Shown here piece after piece: positions 42,559 through 50,845 of a stretch of DNA of 64,000 nt. The notes under the pieces are model-generated. The model was given only the letters and a program-made list of their open reading frames with translations, made no database searches and was not told the DNA's origin. A program made the position numbers and the translations under genes. Source of the stretch: Enterococcus_D entomosocium. GTDB taxonomy: Bacteria > Bacillota > Bacilli > Lactobacillales > Enterococcaceae. The stretch's first letter is position 1, and every line of letters begins with the position of its first letter. The stretch is taken from assembly GCF_030441895.1 (NCBI RefSeq), contig NZ_JARJAS010000010.1. The stretch is one strand, 5' to 3'.

Positions 42559-44316
42559 ATGTTGACAAGCTTTTTTACCAGTTTAAGTAACTATCATTTC
42601 TTGCAAAATGCCTTGATCACGGCAGTCGCGATCGGAATCGTCGCAGGGGTGATCGGTTGTTTTATTATCTTACGAGGGATGTCCTTGATGGGGGATGCAA
42701 TCTCTCATGCGGTCTTACCAGGGGTAGCCTTGTCTTATATCTTCGGCGTTCATTTTTTTGTCGGGGCGATCTTCTTTGGGATCTTGGCTTCCATGATTAT
42801 TACCTATATCGCCAATAACAGCCTGATCAAAAGTGATACGGCGATCGGTATCACCTTTAGTTCGTTTCTAGCTTTAGGGGTTATCTTGATTGGGGTAGCA
42901 AACAGTTCGACTGATTTGTTTCACATTTTGTTTGGGAATGTGCTAGCGGTACAAGATAGCGACAAATGGCTGACGATCGCTATCGCTATCCTTGTGCTGG
43001 CAGTGATCATCCTTTTCTTCCGTCCACTGTTGATCACGTCTTTTGATCCGATGATGGCAAAGGCTTTTGGGATGAAAGTGCAAGCCTATCACTACTTATT
43101 GATGTTCTTATTAACTTTGGTTTCAGTGACAGCGATGCAAAGCGTCGGAACGATCTTGATCGTGGCTTTATTAGTCACTCCAGCAGCAACGGCTTATTTA
43201 TATACAAAACAATTGAAGCATATGATGATCATCGCAGGGGTTTTAGGTGGTCTCGCCTCATTTATCGGCTTGTTTATCGGGTACAGCTTTAATATTGCCG
43301 CAGGATCAAGTATCGTTTTGACCGCAGGAGCCTTTTTCGTGATCGGTTTCTTGTTCTCACCAAAACAAAAGACCAGTCCAGTCAAGCGCTGGTCAGCGAC
43401 AGCGGTTTTAGCAACGGCAGCTGTAGCCGGTGGCATCTTTTTGGCACAGCAAAACGGACAGATGGACCAAACAGAAGGGAAACTTTCAGTAGTAGCGACC
43501 AATTCGATCATTGCTGATATTACGGAAAACATTGCCGGTGATCGAATCGATCTTCACAGTATCGTACCAGTGGGGCGTGATCCCCATGAATATGAACCTT
43601 TAGTGGAAGATGTTCGAAAAGCGACCGATGCTGATCTTATCCTTTATAACGGCTTGAATCTAGAAACTGGCGGCAATGGCTGGTTTACCAAATTGATGAA
43701 CAATGCCAATAAGGTAGAAAATGAAGATTACTTTGCCGTCAGTGATGGCGTGGATGTGCTTTATTTATCTGATGATGAAGACCACAGCAAAGCCGATCCT
43801 CATGCATGGTTAAATCTAGAAAACGGCATAATCTATGCCCGTAACATCGCTCAACGCCTGAGTGAAAAGGACCCTGACAATCGCTCTTTCTATGAAGAAA
43901 ACCTTGAACGCTACTTGGCTTCATTAGAAGAACTGGATCAGCAAGCGAAGGAAAACTTCCAATCGATTCCTGAAGAGAAGAAATTGATCGTCACCAGTGA
44001 GGGAGCCTTCAAATACTTCTCTAAAGCCTATGGTGTACCGTCTGCCTATATTTGGGAAATCAATACCGAAGAAGAAGGTACCCCTGCGCAAATCAAAAAC
44101 TTAGTGGATCAGCTGCAAAACTCAGCCGTCGCTTCCTTGTTTGTCGAAAGCAGCGTCAATACTCGTCCAATGCAAAGTGTTTCTCGTGATGCGGGCATTC
44201 CGATTTTCGGAACCGTCTTTACCGATTCGATTGCAGAACCGGGAGAAGAAGGCGACAGCTACTATAACATGATGAAGTGGAATCTCGAGACGATTTATCA
44301 AGGCTTGAATCAATAA
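42559..44316 (+). CDS. fused metal ABC permease and substrate-binding protein
   Basis: This 585-residue polypeptide joins two proteins that are normally separate. Residues 1-270 are an ABC-3 permease with eight or so membrane segments (GMSLMGDAISHAVLPGVALSY is the family motif). A further hydrophobic segment (281-297) tethers a complete cluster A-I binding protein (about 308-585). The four metal ligands of the PsaA/MtsA class are all present: His343 in DPHEYEP, His415 in DPHAWL, Glu481 in TSEGAF and Asp556 in FTDS. It follows the ATPase gene by 1 bp. The fusion puts the binding protein on the permease, removing the need for a lipoprotein signal. A frame-preserved junction makes an assembly error unlikely. 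Confidence 0.92.
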   Translation: MLTSFFTSLSNYHFLQNALITAVAIGIVAGVIGCFIILRGMSLMGDAISHAVLPGVALSYIFGVHFFVGAIFFGILASMIITYIANNSLIKSDTAIGITFSSFLALGVILIGVANSSTDLFHILFGNVLAVQDSDKWLTIAIAILVLAVIILFFRPLLITSFDPMMAKAFGMKVQAYHYLLMFLLTLVSVTAMQSVGTILIVALLVTPAATAYLYTKQLKHMMIIAGVLGGLASFIGLFIGYSFNIAAGSSIVLTAGAFFVIGFLFSPKQKTSPVKRWSATAVLATAAVAGGIFLAQQNGQMDQTEGKLSVVATNSIIADITENIAGDRIDLHSIVPVGRDPHEYEPLVEDVRKATDADLILYNGLNLETGGNGWFTKLMNNANKVENEDYFAVSDGVDVLYLSDDEDHSKADPHAWLNLENGIIYARNIAQRLSEKDPDNRSFYEENLERYLASLEELDQQAKENFQSIPEEKKLIVTSEGAFKYFSKAYGVPSAYIWEINTEEEGTPAQIKNLVDQLQNSAVASLFVESSVNTRPMQSVSRDAGIPIFGTVFTDSIAEPGEEGDSYYNMMKWNLETIYQGLNQ

Positions 44317-44320
44317 TACA

Positions 44321-44358
44321 AAAACATCCTTAGCTCGTTCTGGCTAAGGATGTTTTTT
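44321..44358. terminator. bidirectional terminator of the metal operon
   Basis: AAAACATCCTTAGC/GCTAAGGATGTTTT (44321-44334 with 44343-44356) has T-runs on both sides. Its right arm covers the last codons of the convergent 57-residue membrane protein gene. Confidence 0.88.
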
Positions 44359-44517
44359 CGTCGTATTTTTGTGCTGGAGAAAAGCAAAGAGATAAAATCC
44401 GCAGCCCATCAAGGCAGCAAGAAATGCGATGACAGGAAAGTACAACCCCTGACCGTAAACATAGGCTGTATAAGCAAAGAAGGCGATCAAAAACCAGAGT
44501 GTTCCTGAGATGACCAT
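44344..44517 (-). CDS. small two-helix membrane protein, 57 residues
   Basis: This short gene reads MVISGTLWFLIAFFAYTAY at its start, and a second hydrophobic segment follows (about 27-48, FPVIAFLAALMGCGFYLFAF). It ends in a basic tail (HKNTTKKHP). It is supported by a strong GGAGG ribosome site six to seven bases before the ATG. A terminator upstream isolates it from the phosphoesterase gene. I do not recognise the family. Its size and topology resemble small enterococcal membrane proteins of unknown function; the stop codon lies in a terminator stem. Confidence 0.7.
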   Translation of the reverse strand: MVISGTLWFLIAFFAYTAYVYGQGLYFPVIAFLAALMGCGFYLFAFLQHKNTTKKHP

Positions 44518-44584
44518 TTTTTGGTTCCTCCTAATTGTTTAAAAGTATTTATTTGGTATATTTTAACACGATAGGGGCAAAAAG

Positions 44585-44628
44585 AAAATCAGCGAATCGA
44601 ACGTTTGCTGAAACGATTTGCTGATTTT
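44585..44628 (-). terminator. terminator after the metallophosphoesterase gene
   Basis: AAAATCAGC.AATCG/CGATT.GCTGATTTT (44585-44599 with 44614-44628) is followed on the minus strand by a T-run. It lies 23 bp past the stop of the phosphoesterase. Confidence 0.75.
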
Positions 44629-44651
44629 TTCCCAATTACAACGATGAACAG

Positions 44652-45512
44652 TTAAGAAACGTTCAATTGCTGTTGCGGTTCTAAATGGTAATAAAGGATC
44701 TCTGGCGGGACGCCGAGTCGGGCGGGAATCTTGGTCATACCGACCCCACTGGAAACACTCAATAAGGTCTCATTTCCTAAAAGGTAGAGCCCATCGGTAT
44801 ATTTCAACGCGCCCTTTGTTTTCGCATAATAAAAAGGCAAGCGAATCTGCCCGCCATGGCTATGGCCAGAAAGAATCAAGTCGTAGTTTGGCAGATTGGT
44901 GATCCGAGAAACATAATCGGGTTCATGGAGCAAAAGCAGCTGCCATTCTGCTAAGGTTGCTTCATAGGTAAAACTGACTTTCGGACTTTCTATATCGATA
45001 CCGACAATATTCATCGACGTCTTGTCATCAGAACCAAAAACCGACTCATTATCAAGTAAGGTAAACCCTGCATGCTGGTATATTTCCTTAACAAAGTAAT
45101 GACCGTCATTCAAATGGTCATGGTTCCCCATAACTGCGATCTTACCCAGAGGCGCTTGCAATTTTTTCAGCTTTTCGATCAGTCGCTTGGTTGAACGATG
45201 CGGCCATTTTTTATAATTATCGATCAGATCCCCCGTGATGATGATCAGATCCGGCTTGTTTTGGATCGTTGATCGAATGATGCGATTCATTCGTCTTGGT
45301 TTAAACCAACGAGAAAAATGGAGATCACTGATATGGGCAATCACGATATTGCTTTCTGCTTGGTAAAGGTCATAAGCTTTTGAAATATCTAAGACGGTGC
45401 GCTTGTCTTTTTTTATGAGATAATGCCGTTGTTTGAGAAGATGCGGTTCAATAATAAAGGAGTAAACTAGCAAGCCCGTAAGGAGGAATGCAATAAGAAT
45501 GAGGGTGTACAT
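44652..45512 (-). CDS. membrane-anchored metallophosphoesterase (YkuE-like)
   Basis: This 286-residue protein has one N-terminal membrane anchor (about 3-22). A calcineurin-like phosphoesterase domain follows, with metal-binding motifs HISDLHFS, ITGDLIDN, GNHDH and SGHSHGGQIRLP. These are the conserved D-x-H, GD-x-x-D, GNH(D/E) and GH-x-H blocks, so all metal ligands are present. The GHSHGGQ ending is typical of the YkuE/YaeI group, which hydrolyses phosphodiesters or lipid-linked phosphates. It stands alone. Substrate not predictable. Confidence 0.88.
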   Translation of the reverse strand: MYTLILIAFLLTGLLVYSFIIEPHLLKQRHYLIKKDKRTVLDISKAYDLYQAESNIVIAHISDLHFSRWFKPRRMNRIIRSTIQNKPDLIIITGDLIDNYKKWPHRSTKRLIEKLKKLQAPLGKIAVMGNHDHLNDGHYFVKEIYQHAGFTLLDNESVFGSDDKTSMNIVGIDIESPKVSFTYEATLAEWQLLLLHEPDYVSRITNLPNYDLILSGHSHGGQIRLPFYYAKTKGALKYTDGLYLLGNETLLSVSSGVGMTKIPARLGVPPEILYYHLEPQQQLNVS

Positions 45513-45631
45513 GGCGTGGCTCCTTTTTTGATTTGCTAGTTTCTAGCATAGTAGATTCTTACAAAAAAAGCAATCATACGGAAGCAAAAATAACAAAAAA
45601 TATCCATCGTATTTCGCTTGATTTTTCCATT

Positions 45632-45674
45632 AAAAAAGATACAAAAGAAGCTGCAACAGCCTATCTTTTGTATC
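45632..45674 (-). terminator. terminator after the unknown membrane protein gene
   Basis: GATACAAAAGA/TCTTTTGTATC (45638-45648 with 45664-45674) is followed on the minus strand by TTTTTT. It lies 12 bp past the stop at 45686. Confidence 0.8.
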
Positions 45675-45685
45675 CTAGATCGCAA

Positions 45686-46402
45686 TTATTTGATTTTCAC
45701 CAATCGTTTGAAGCGTGCCTTGTGTTTGACAGGGATCAAAGCCATGACACAATCATAAGGGACAGAGATGATCGCCCATGCGAGACTTTTACTTGAAGCA
45801 AAGGGATAGTTTTGCTGTAAGACAAAATGGCCACTGATCAAGGCAAAACCGATACTACCGACCCACAGCCATTGCGGGTCCCAATTTGTGAAGTGCTGGA
45901 GGGCTGTGATGACAAACGGATAGCCGTAAAAGTACAATGCAGTCAAAACGAAAGTGACATTTTTGGTTAATTGACGCAAGGTCAGTAAGAAAAACAAGCC
46001 CGAAAGAACGATACCCAATGGAGGAAACAGACTAACTAAGAAGGAATAAACGATGCCCCATACGATCATGCCAGGTCCTTTGACGAGAGCGGCTAAGACA
46101 AAGATAAAAAGTAGGAATAAGAGCTGTTGCGAAAAACTTGCTGCCGTCAAAAGTCCGAAGAAACCAACCAATAACCAGTGAGAAAAAGTCGCTGTTTGAT
46201 TCTTTTGTGGCGTCTGCTGCTGCAGTTTTAGCCATGTAGCAAAATTGGGGAAATCTTGCTGGAAATTTCGCTGAAAATCGCTATTGAATGCTTGATGGGC
46301 ATTTTGCTGCCGATAGTAGTGATATTGATTTTTTAACGTGCCTTTCGTTGCTGCTTTTTGGCCAGAAAAAAAGCGGCCGGGATCAATTTTTGATCGTTCC
46401 AT
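45686..46402 (-). CDS. unknown multi-pass membrane protein
   Basis: This protein of 238 residues has a hydrophilic N-terminal third rich in Gln and Asn (about 1-72). Five or six membrane segments follow (about 75-220), and it ends in a basic tail (KHKARFKRLVKIK). ATG is preceded by GGAGGTGG. I do not recognise its family and there is no operon partner. The N-terminal region before the first membrane segment might be cytoplasmic and binding, but nothing specific can be said. Confidence 0.7.
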   Translation of the reverse strand: MERSKIDPGRFFSGQKAATKGTLKNQYHYYRQQNAHQAFNSDFQRNFQQDFPNFATWLKLQQQTPQKNQTATFSHWLLVGFFGLLTAASFSQQLLFLLFIFVLAALVKGPGMIVWGIVYSFLVSLFPPLGIVLSGLFFLLTLRQLTKNVTFVLTALYFYGYPFVITALQHFTNWDPQWLWVGSIGFALISGHFVLQQNYPFASSKSLAWAIISVPYDCVMALIPVKHKARFKRLVKIK

Positions 46403-46587
46403 ATTTCCACCTCCATACGATTTCGTTACCCTCAGTATAGAGAAAATCAGCTTCGGCGTCCTCCAACTTTGGGCGGATTTTTTTTGCTTGCTGAAAGTTT
46501 TCTTAAACTGCTGAAAAAAGCGGAGAGGATTCGTTTCTTAAACCGTCAAAATATGCTAGAGTATAGAAGGACTAAGGAGGAGATTTC

Positions 46588-47358
46588 ATGATTTTTGATT
46601 CTCATACACATTTGAATGCAGAACAGTTTAACGAAGACATTCCCGAAACCGTCGCCCGTGCGCATGAACTAGGAGTAACGGAGATGGCGGTCGTCGGTTT
46701 CGATCAGCCAACGATTGAAAAATCGTTAGCATTAAGCAAAGAATATCCTGGCATTTACAGCATTATCGGTTGGCATCCCACCGAAGCTGGTTCTTATACC
46801 CCGCACGTAGAAACCTATTTGCAAGAGCGCTTGGAACGACCAAAAGTCGTTGCCCTAGGTGAAATCGGTTTAGACTACCATTGGATGGAAGATCCGAAAG
46901 AAGTTCAAGAAAAGGTCTTTCGTCGGCAAATGGCAATCGCTCGTGAACATCAGCTGCCCATCAGTATTCATACCCGTGAAGCCTTAGAAGATACCTATGC
47001 GATCTTAAAGGATGAAAAAGTCCAAACAATCGGTGGTATTATGCACAGCTTTAGTGGAGACGGAGAATGGGCGAAAAAGTTCTTGGATCTAGGAATGTAC
47101 ATTTCCTTTAGTGGTGTCGTGACCTTCAAAAAGGCCACGGAGGTACAAAAAGCTGCACTAGTCGTACCACAAGATCGGCTACTCGTTGAGACTGACGCGC
47201 CGTATTTAGCCCCTGTTCCTTATCGCGGCAAACGCAATGAACCCGGCTATACCCATTATGTGGTGGATAAAATCGCGGAGCTGCGGCAAGAAGCGGTCGC
47301 TGATGTTGCGGCCTACACGACAAAAAATGCCCACCGCTTGTTTAGGATCAATGACTGA
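46588..47358 (+). CDS. tatD: TatD family DNase
   Basis: This 256-residue metal-dependent hydrolase has the TatD pattern: FDSHTHLN (His6 and His8), ALGEIGLDYHW (metal-bridging Glu) and SIHTRE, IMHSFSGD and the C-terminal VETDAPYLAP. TatD enzymes are 3' exonucleases for damaged DNA. AAGGAGG precedes the ATG. It overlaps the RNase M5 gene by 8 bp, and rnmV and ksgA follow, which is a conserved Firmicute order. Confidence 0.95.
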   Translation: MIFDSHTHLNAEQFNEDIPETVARAHELGVTEMAVVGFDQPTIEKSLALSKEYPGIYSIIGWHPTEAGSYTPHVETYLQERLERPKVVALGEIGLDYHWMEDPKEVQEKVFRRQMAIAREHQLPISIHTREALEDTYAILKDEKVQTIGGIMHSFSGDGEWAKKFLDLGMYISFSGVVTFKKATEVQKAALVVPQDRLLVETDAPYLAPVPYRGKRNEPGYTHYVVDKIAELRQEAVADVAAYTTKNAHRLFRIND

Positions 47359-47923
47359 TAAACCGAAAATCGAAGAAATCATTGTCGTCGAAGGCAAAGA
47401 CGACACCCGTCGATTGCAAGAAGTGTTCGAAGTAGATACGATCGAAACGATCGGTTCAGCGATCGATGATACGATCCTTGATCAAATCGAGCATGCCCAA
47501 GAGACACGAGGGGTCATCGTGTTTACCGATCCCGATTTTTCGGGAGAAAAGATCCGCAAAATCATTATGGAAGTGGTTCCGGATGCCAAGCATGCCTTTT
47601 TACCGCGCAGTCAGGCAGCACCGAAAAGCAAAGGCAGTTTGGGCGTGGAACACGCCAGCCATGAAGCATTGAAAGAATCCTTGCGAAAAGTCGTAACCCC
47701 GATTGCTTCAAATGAAGTCAGTGAAGGAACCATTGATCGCCAACAGTTATTAGCGTATGGCTTGATCGCAGGCGCTGGAGCAAAAGAGAAACGAGAGCGG
47801 CTAGGAGATCTTTTACGCATCGGCTATACGAACGGCAAACAATTAGAGAAGCGGCTGGCAATGTTTCGTATCACCGATGCAGAGTTGGCAGAAGCTATGA
47901 AAACAGTGGAGGAAGAATTGTGA
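47351..47923 (+). CDS. rnmV: ribonuclease M5
   Basis: This 190-residue protein starts at the ATG that overlaps the tatD stop; AGGA lies before it. The Toprim domain has Glu in EEIIVVEGKDD and the acidic pair in VFTDPDFSGEKIRK. The C-terminal SRRR-like domain of RNase M5 is represented by RERLGDLLRIGYTNGKQL. The enzyme matures 5S rRNA. Its end overlaps the ksgA GTG start by four bases. Confidence 0.95.
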   Translation: MTDKPKIEEIIVVEGKDDTRRLQEVFEVDTIETIGSAIDDTILDQIEHAQETRGVIVFTDPDFSGEKIRKIIMEVVPDAKHAFLPRSQAAPKSKGSLGVEHASHEALKESLRKVVTPIASNEVSEGTIDRQQLLAYGLIAGAGAKEKRERLGDLLRIGYTNGKQLEKRLAMFRITDAELAEAMKTVEEEL

Positions 47924-48807
47924 AGGAAGAACGGGATATAGCAACCCCCTCAAGAACCAAAGAGATTTTAGCGAAACATGGCTTTACCTTTAAAAAAAGT
48001 TTAGGACAAAACTTCTTAACAGAACCGAATATTTTACGGAAAATCGTAGAAACAGCAGGCATCGACGAAACGACAAACGTCATTGAGGTTGGACCTGGAA
48101 TCGGTGCGCTGACCGAACAGTTGGCAAAGCAGGCCAAGCAAGTGTTGGCGTTTGAAATCGATGATCGGTTGATCCCTGTATTAGCTGATACGATGCAGCC
48201 TTACGCAAACGTAAAGATCATTCATCAAGATGTCTTGCAAGCAGACCTATCAACGACCATTCGGTCAGAATTCAGCGATACGGCTGCTTCATTAAAAGTT
48301 GTCGCAAATCTGCCTTATTATATTACTACGCCTATCATGATGCACTTTTTAGAGTCTCAGGTACCAGTAGATGAAATGGTCGTGATGATGCAAAAAGAAG
48401 TGGCTGATCGAATCTCAGCAGTTCCCGGGACCAAAGCCTATGGCTCGTTGTCGATCGCTGTGCAATACTACATGGAAGCAAAACTGGCATTCATCGTCCC
48501 GAAAACCGTTTTTGTACCCCAACCGAATGTTGATTCGGCTATTTTGAAATTGACGCGCCGTCCACAACCAGCGGTCGCAGCCACCGATGAAAAAGAGTTC
48601 TTTAAATTAACGAAAGCAGCCTTTCAGTTGCGTCGTAAAACCCTTTGGAACAATTTGCAAAATAGCTATGGAAAAGATGAAGAAACCAAACAGTGGTTGG
48701 CAGACAGTTTAGAAGCAAGTGGGATCGATCCGAAACGTCGTGGAGAAACGCTGTCGTTAGCGGAATTTGCCAAATTAAGCAATGAAATGCAAGCGCGCAA
48801 AGGATAA
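47920..48807 (+). CDS. ksgA: 16S rRNA dimethyladenosine transferase
   Basis: This 295-residue KsgA/RsmA enzyme has the SAM-binding motif IEVGPGIGALTEQL and the catalytic NLPYYITTP. QNFLTEPNILRKIVE is the family N-terminus. It dimethylates A1518 and A1519 near the 3' end of 16S rRNA. GTG start with GTGGAGGAAG ahead. The hairpin at 48816-48849 ends the tatD-rnmV-ksgA operon. Confidence 0.96.
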   Translation: MKEERDIATPSRTKEILAKHGFTFKKSLGQNFLTEPNILRKIVETAGIDETTNVIEVGPGIGALTEQLAKQAKQVLAFEIDDRLIPVLADTMQPYANVKIIHQDVLQADLSTTIRSEFSDTAASLKVVANLPYYITTPIMMHFLESQVPVDEMVVMMQKEVADRISAVPGTKAYGSLSIAVQYYMEAKLAFIVPKTVFVPQPNVDSAILKLTRRPQPAVAATDEKEFFKLTKAAFQLRRKTLWNNLQNSYGKDEETKQWLADSLEASGIDPKRRGETLSLAEFAKLSNEMQARKG

Positions 48808-48815
48808 CTTCTATA

Positions 48816-48849
48816 AAAACGGATGTTGAATAAACATTCGTTTTTTTTT
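48816..48849 (+). terminator. terminator after ksgA
   Basis: AACGGATGTT pairs with AACATTCGTT (48819-48827 with 48833-48841, one G-T pair) and is followed by nine T residues. Confidence 0.8.
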
Positions 48850-48907
48850 GTGTCTTGACACCTTGTGGAAATACCAGTAGAATAAGCAAGACAGAACTGT
48901 CATGACA
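48850..48907 (+). promoter_or_regulatory. niaX promoter with two NiaR-type operators
   Basis: TTGACA (48855-48860) and TAGAAT (48878-48883) are 17 bp apart. The -35 box is inside the palindrome GTGTCTTGACAC (48850-48861). A second related palindrome, TGTCATGACA (48898-48907), lies before the ribosome site. Such GTGTC-type palindromes fit a niacin-dependent NiaR repressor controlling a niacin transporter. Confidence 0.6.
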
Positions 48908-48927
48908 CATTTAAGGAGAGAGTATAA

Positions 48928-49539
48928 ATGAAAAATCATTCCATCCGCCATTTAACGATCGCTGCATTGTTAATCGGCATGGGGATCGTCATTCCCATGG
49001 TAATGCCCAAAATCGTCATCGGACCTGCATCTTTTACCTTAGCTAGCCATGTTCCCGTATTTGTGGCGATGTTCTTTTCACCAGCGATGGCGATCGCTGT
49101 AGCTTTAGGAACGACCTTTGGCTTTTTCTTAACACTACCACCAATCATTGCATTACGGGCATTGTCCCATGTTGTTTTTGCAGTCATCGGTGCCTTTTAT
49201 TTACAGAAGCACCCAGATATTTTACTGAAAAATGGCAAACCCTCTTTATTGAATATCAAATTTCAGAGCTTTAACTTGATTATCGGACTGATTCATTCTG
49301 CCGTTGAAATGGCAGTCGTTGCCGCCTTTTACTTCACAGGAAATGTACCAGGGACAGCATTCGATGGCAATTTCTACTATTTCTTGTTCGTTTTGATGGG
49401 GATCGGTGGCTTGATCCATAGCTTGATCGATTTCAATTTGGCTTATTTTGTTGCAGGTGCCTTAAGCAAACAATTTGATATTCGTTCGTTTTCAAAAGCA
49501 AAAGGACGCTTTATTCAGAAACAGAAGAAAGCGGCATAA
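48928..49539 (+). CDS. niaX: niacin ECF transporter S component (NiaX-like)
   Basis: This 203-residue protein has six hydrophobic segments and the size of an S component. It starts at ATG with AAGGAGAG ahead. The ECF S-unit pattern includes a small-residue face in helix 1 (AALLIGMGIVIPMVMPK) for binding of the EcfT unit. Two NiaR-like operators at the promoter suggest niacin as the substrate. It relies on a shared EcfAA'T module not found in the window. It could be another vitamin S component, but the promoter evidence favours niacin. Confidence 0.75.
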   Translation: MKNHSIRHLTIAALLIGMGIVIPMVMPKIVIGPASFTLASHVPVFVAMFFSPAMAIAVALGTTFGFFLTLPPIIALRALSHVVFAVIGAFYLQKHPDILLKNGKPSLLNIKFQSFNLIIGLIHSAVEMAVVAAFYFTGNVPGTAFDGNFYYFLFVLMGIGGLIHSLIDFNLAYFVAGALSKQFDIRSFSKAKGRFIQKQKKAA

Positions 49540-49550
49540 GCGCCAGTTTG

Positions 49551-49586
49551 AATAGACCCGCTGCGTAAACGGGTCTATTTTTTTGT
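49551..49586 (+). terminator. terminator after niaX
   Basis: AATAGACCCG/CGGGTCTATT (49551-49560 with 49570-49579) with a 9-nt loop is followed by a T-run. Confidence 0.88.
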
Positions 49587-49677
49587 ATTCAGATTAAGAA
49601 AATACTCCTTCTTAAAACGTTTATTATAGTGAAATAATAAACAGAAATAAGTTATAATATAAAAGAGGAGGAAGTAG

Positions 49678-50448
49678 ATGAAGAAGAAAAAGTTAAAACG
49701 GTTACTTTTAGGTATGTTCGTCTTGATGCTCTTCTTTCTGCTGATTTTTTATGACAGTAAGAATGGGCAGTCCCCCTTTGAAAAGATAGAGGATGAATTG
49801 ACACTAGCATTTTCGGATGAAGAACAAACATCAGAGCCTGAATACAGTGACGTTATTCAATTGGATGTTCCGTTAGAAAATCAATTCGATGAAGTTACGT
49901 TAGGAAATGGTTGTGAAGTAACGGCTTTATCGATGCTCTTGAATTTTTACGGATTTGATACCAATAAAAATCAATTGGCAGAAGAATTAGTGTATGTCCC
50001 ACTTTATGAGGATTATAATCACCATGGAGATCCGCGAGAAGGCTTTGTTGGAAACATCTATGGCGGCGATAGCGCGATGGGTGTTGACGTAGAACCGATC
50101 ACTGATGTCGCCGAAAGTATTGTAAAAGAGCAATATGAAGTCGTTAGTGGACGAGACAAAAGTTTTGATGAGATCGTCAAAGTCCTGCAATCTGGGAAAC
50201 CAGTTTGGATGATCGCGACGTTAGAATTACAAGTACCTACCGATGCTGATTTCTTTCAATGGAATACCCAAAATGGCGAAATCCTTGTGACTGCATTGAT
50301 CCATTCGGTAGTGATCACTGGCATCGATGGTGATACGATGTATGTCAACGACCCTTATGGGCATAAGGATCGCGAAGTCAGCAAAGAAGACTTAGCAGCG
50401 ATCTATGAAAAAATGGGTCAGCAATACTTATATTTAGAAGAAATCTAA
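49678..50448 (+). CDS. C39-like membrane-anchored peptidase
   Basis: This 256-residue protein has a basic N-terminus followed by one membrane segment (about 9-25) and an extracellular C39-like peptidase domain. The Cys79 nucleophile is in GNGCEVTAL. His209 is in LIHSVVITG and the Asn224-Asp225 pair is in MYVNDPYG. These complete the papain-like active site. The N-terminal anchor, acidic linker and lack of a transporter suggest a surface peptidase of unknown target and not a bacteriocin processing enzyme. TATAAT at 49653-49658 gives a likely -10 box; the -35 is weak. Confidence 0.82.
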   Translation: MKKKKLKRLLLGMFVLMLFFLLIFYDSKNGQSPFEKIEDELTLAFSDEEQTSEPEYSDVIQLDVPLENQFDEVTLGNGCEVTALSMLLNFYGFDTNKNQLAEELVYVPLYEDYNHHGDPREGFVGNIYGGDSAMGVDVEPITDVAESIVKEQYEVVSGRDKSFDEIVKVLQSGKPVWMIATLELQVPTDADFFQWNTQNGEILVTALIHSVVITGIDGDTMYVNDPYGHKDREVSKEDLAAIYEKMGQQYLYLEEI

Positions 50449-50468
50449 GAAAAAGTCTCAACTTGCCG

Positions 50469-50497
50469 TTGACAGTAAATGAAAAAACAATTATAAT
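50469..50497 (+). promoter_or_regulatory. consensus promoter of the methionine operon
   Basis: TTGACA (50469-50474) and TATAAT (50492-50497) are exactly 17 bp apart. This near-perfect promoter leads into the T-box leader, so the operon is controlled at the leader stage. Confidence 0.85.
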
Positions 50498-50504
50498 TTT
50501 TAAA

Positions 50505-50780
50505 ATTAAACAAAGATTTCGATAACGTTGAAGAGAAGAGTAGCAGATCAACAAAGGTACAGAGACTCCGGTTGGTGAAAAAGGAGACATGCGGTGATCA
50601 GTGAAGATGAGCTCTGAGTTTTTTTGTTGGTTCACGCCAGCAAAACGGCATGCGCCCGTTACAGCGCCAAGTATCATAGTGTACTGTTGAGGTGTTATTT
50701 GTGAGAATAGCACGAATTAGGGTGGTAACGCGCATCAAGTCGTCCCTTTTATCCATAAGGATAAAAGGGCGGCTTTTTTG
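50505..50780 (+). promoter_or_regulatory. Met-type T-box riboswitch leader
   Basis: The leader carries the T-box hallmark AGGGTGGTAACGCG (50719-50732). Its TGGT should pair with a tRNA ending in A-CCA, which fits tRNA-Met. A long terminator hairpin (arms about 50741-50755 with 50759-50773) ends in TTTTTTT. A GTGAAGATGAG segment (50601-50611) resembles the 3' side of the specifier loop with codon ATG (Met) at 50607-50609. The gene order behind it is methionine synthesis. Position of the specifier is inferred from pattern, not from a fold. Confidence 0.88.
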
Positions 50781-50845
50781 TTTTTCACAGCCGAAACTGT
50801 TCGCTTTCTCTTCGACAAGAAATTTATCTGTAAGGGGTTGAAGCA

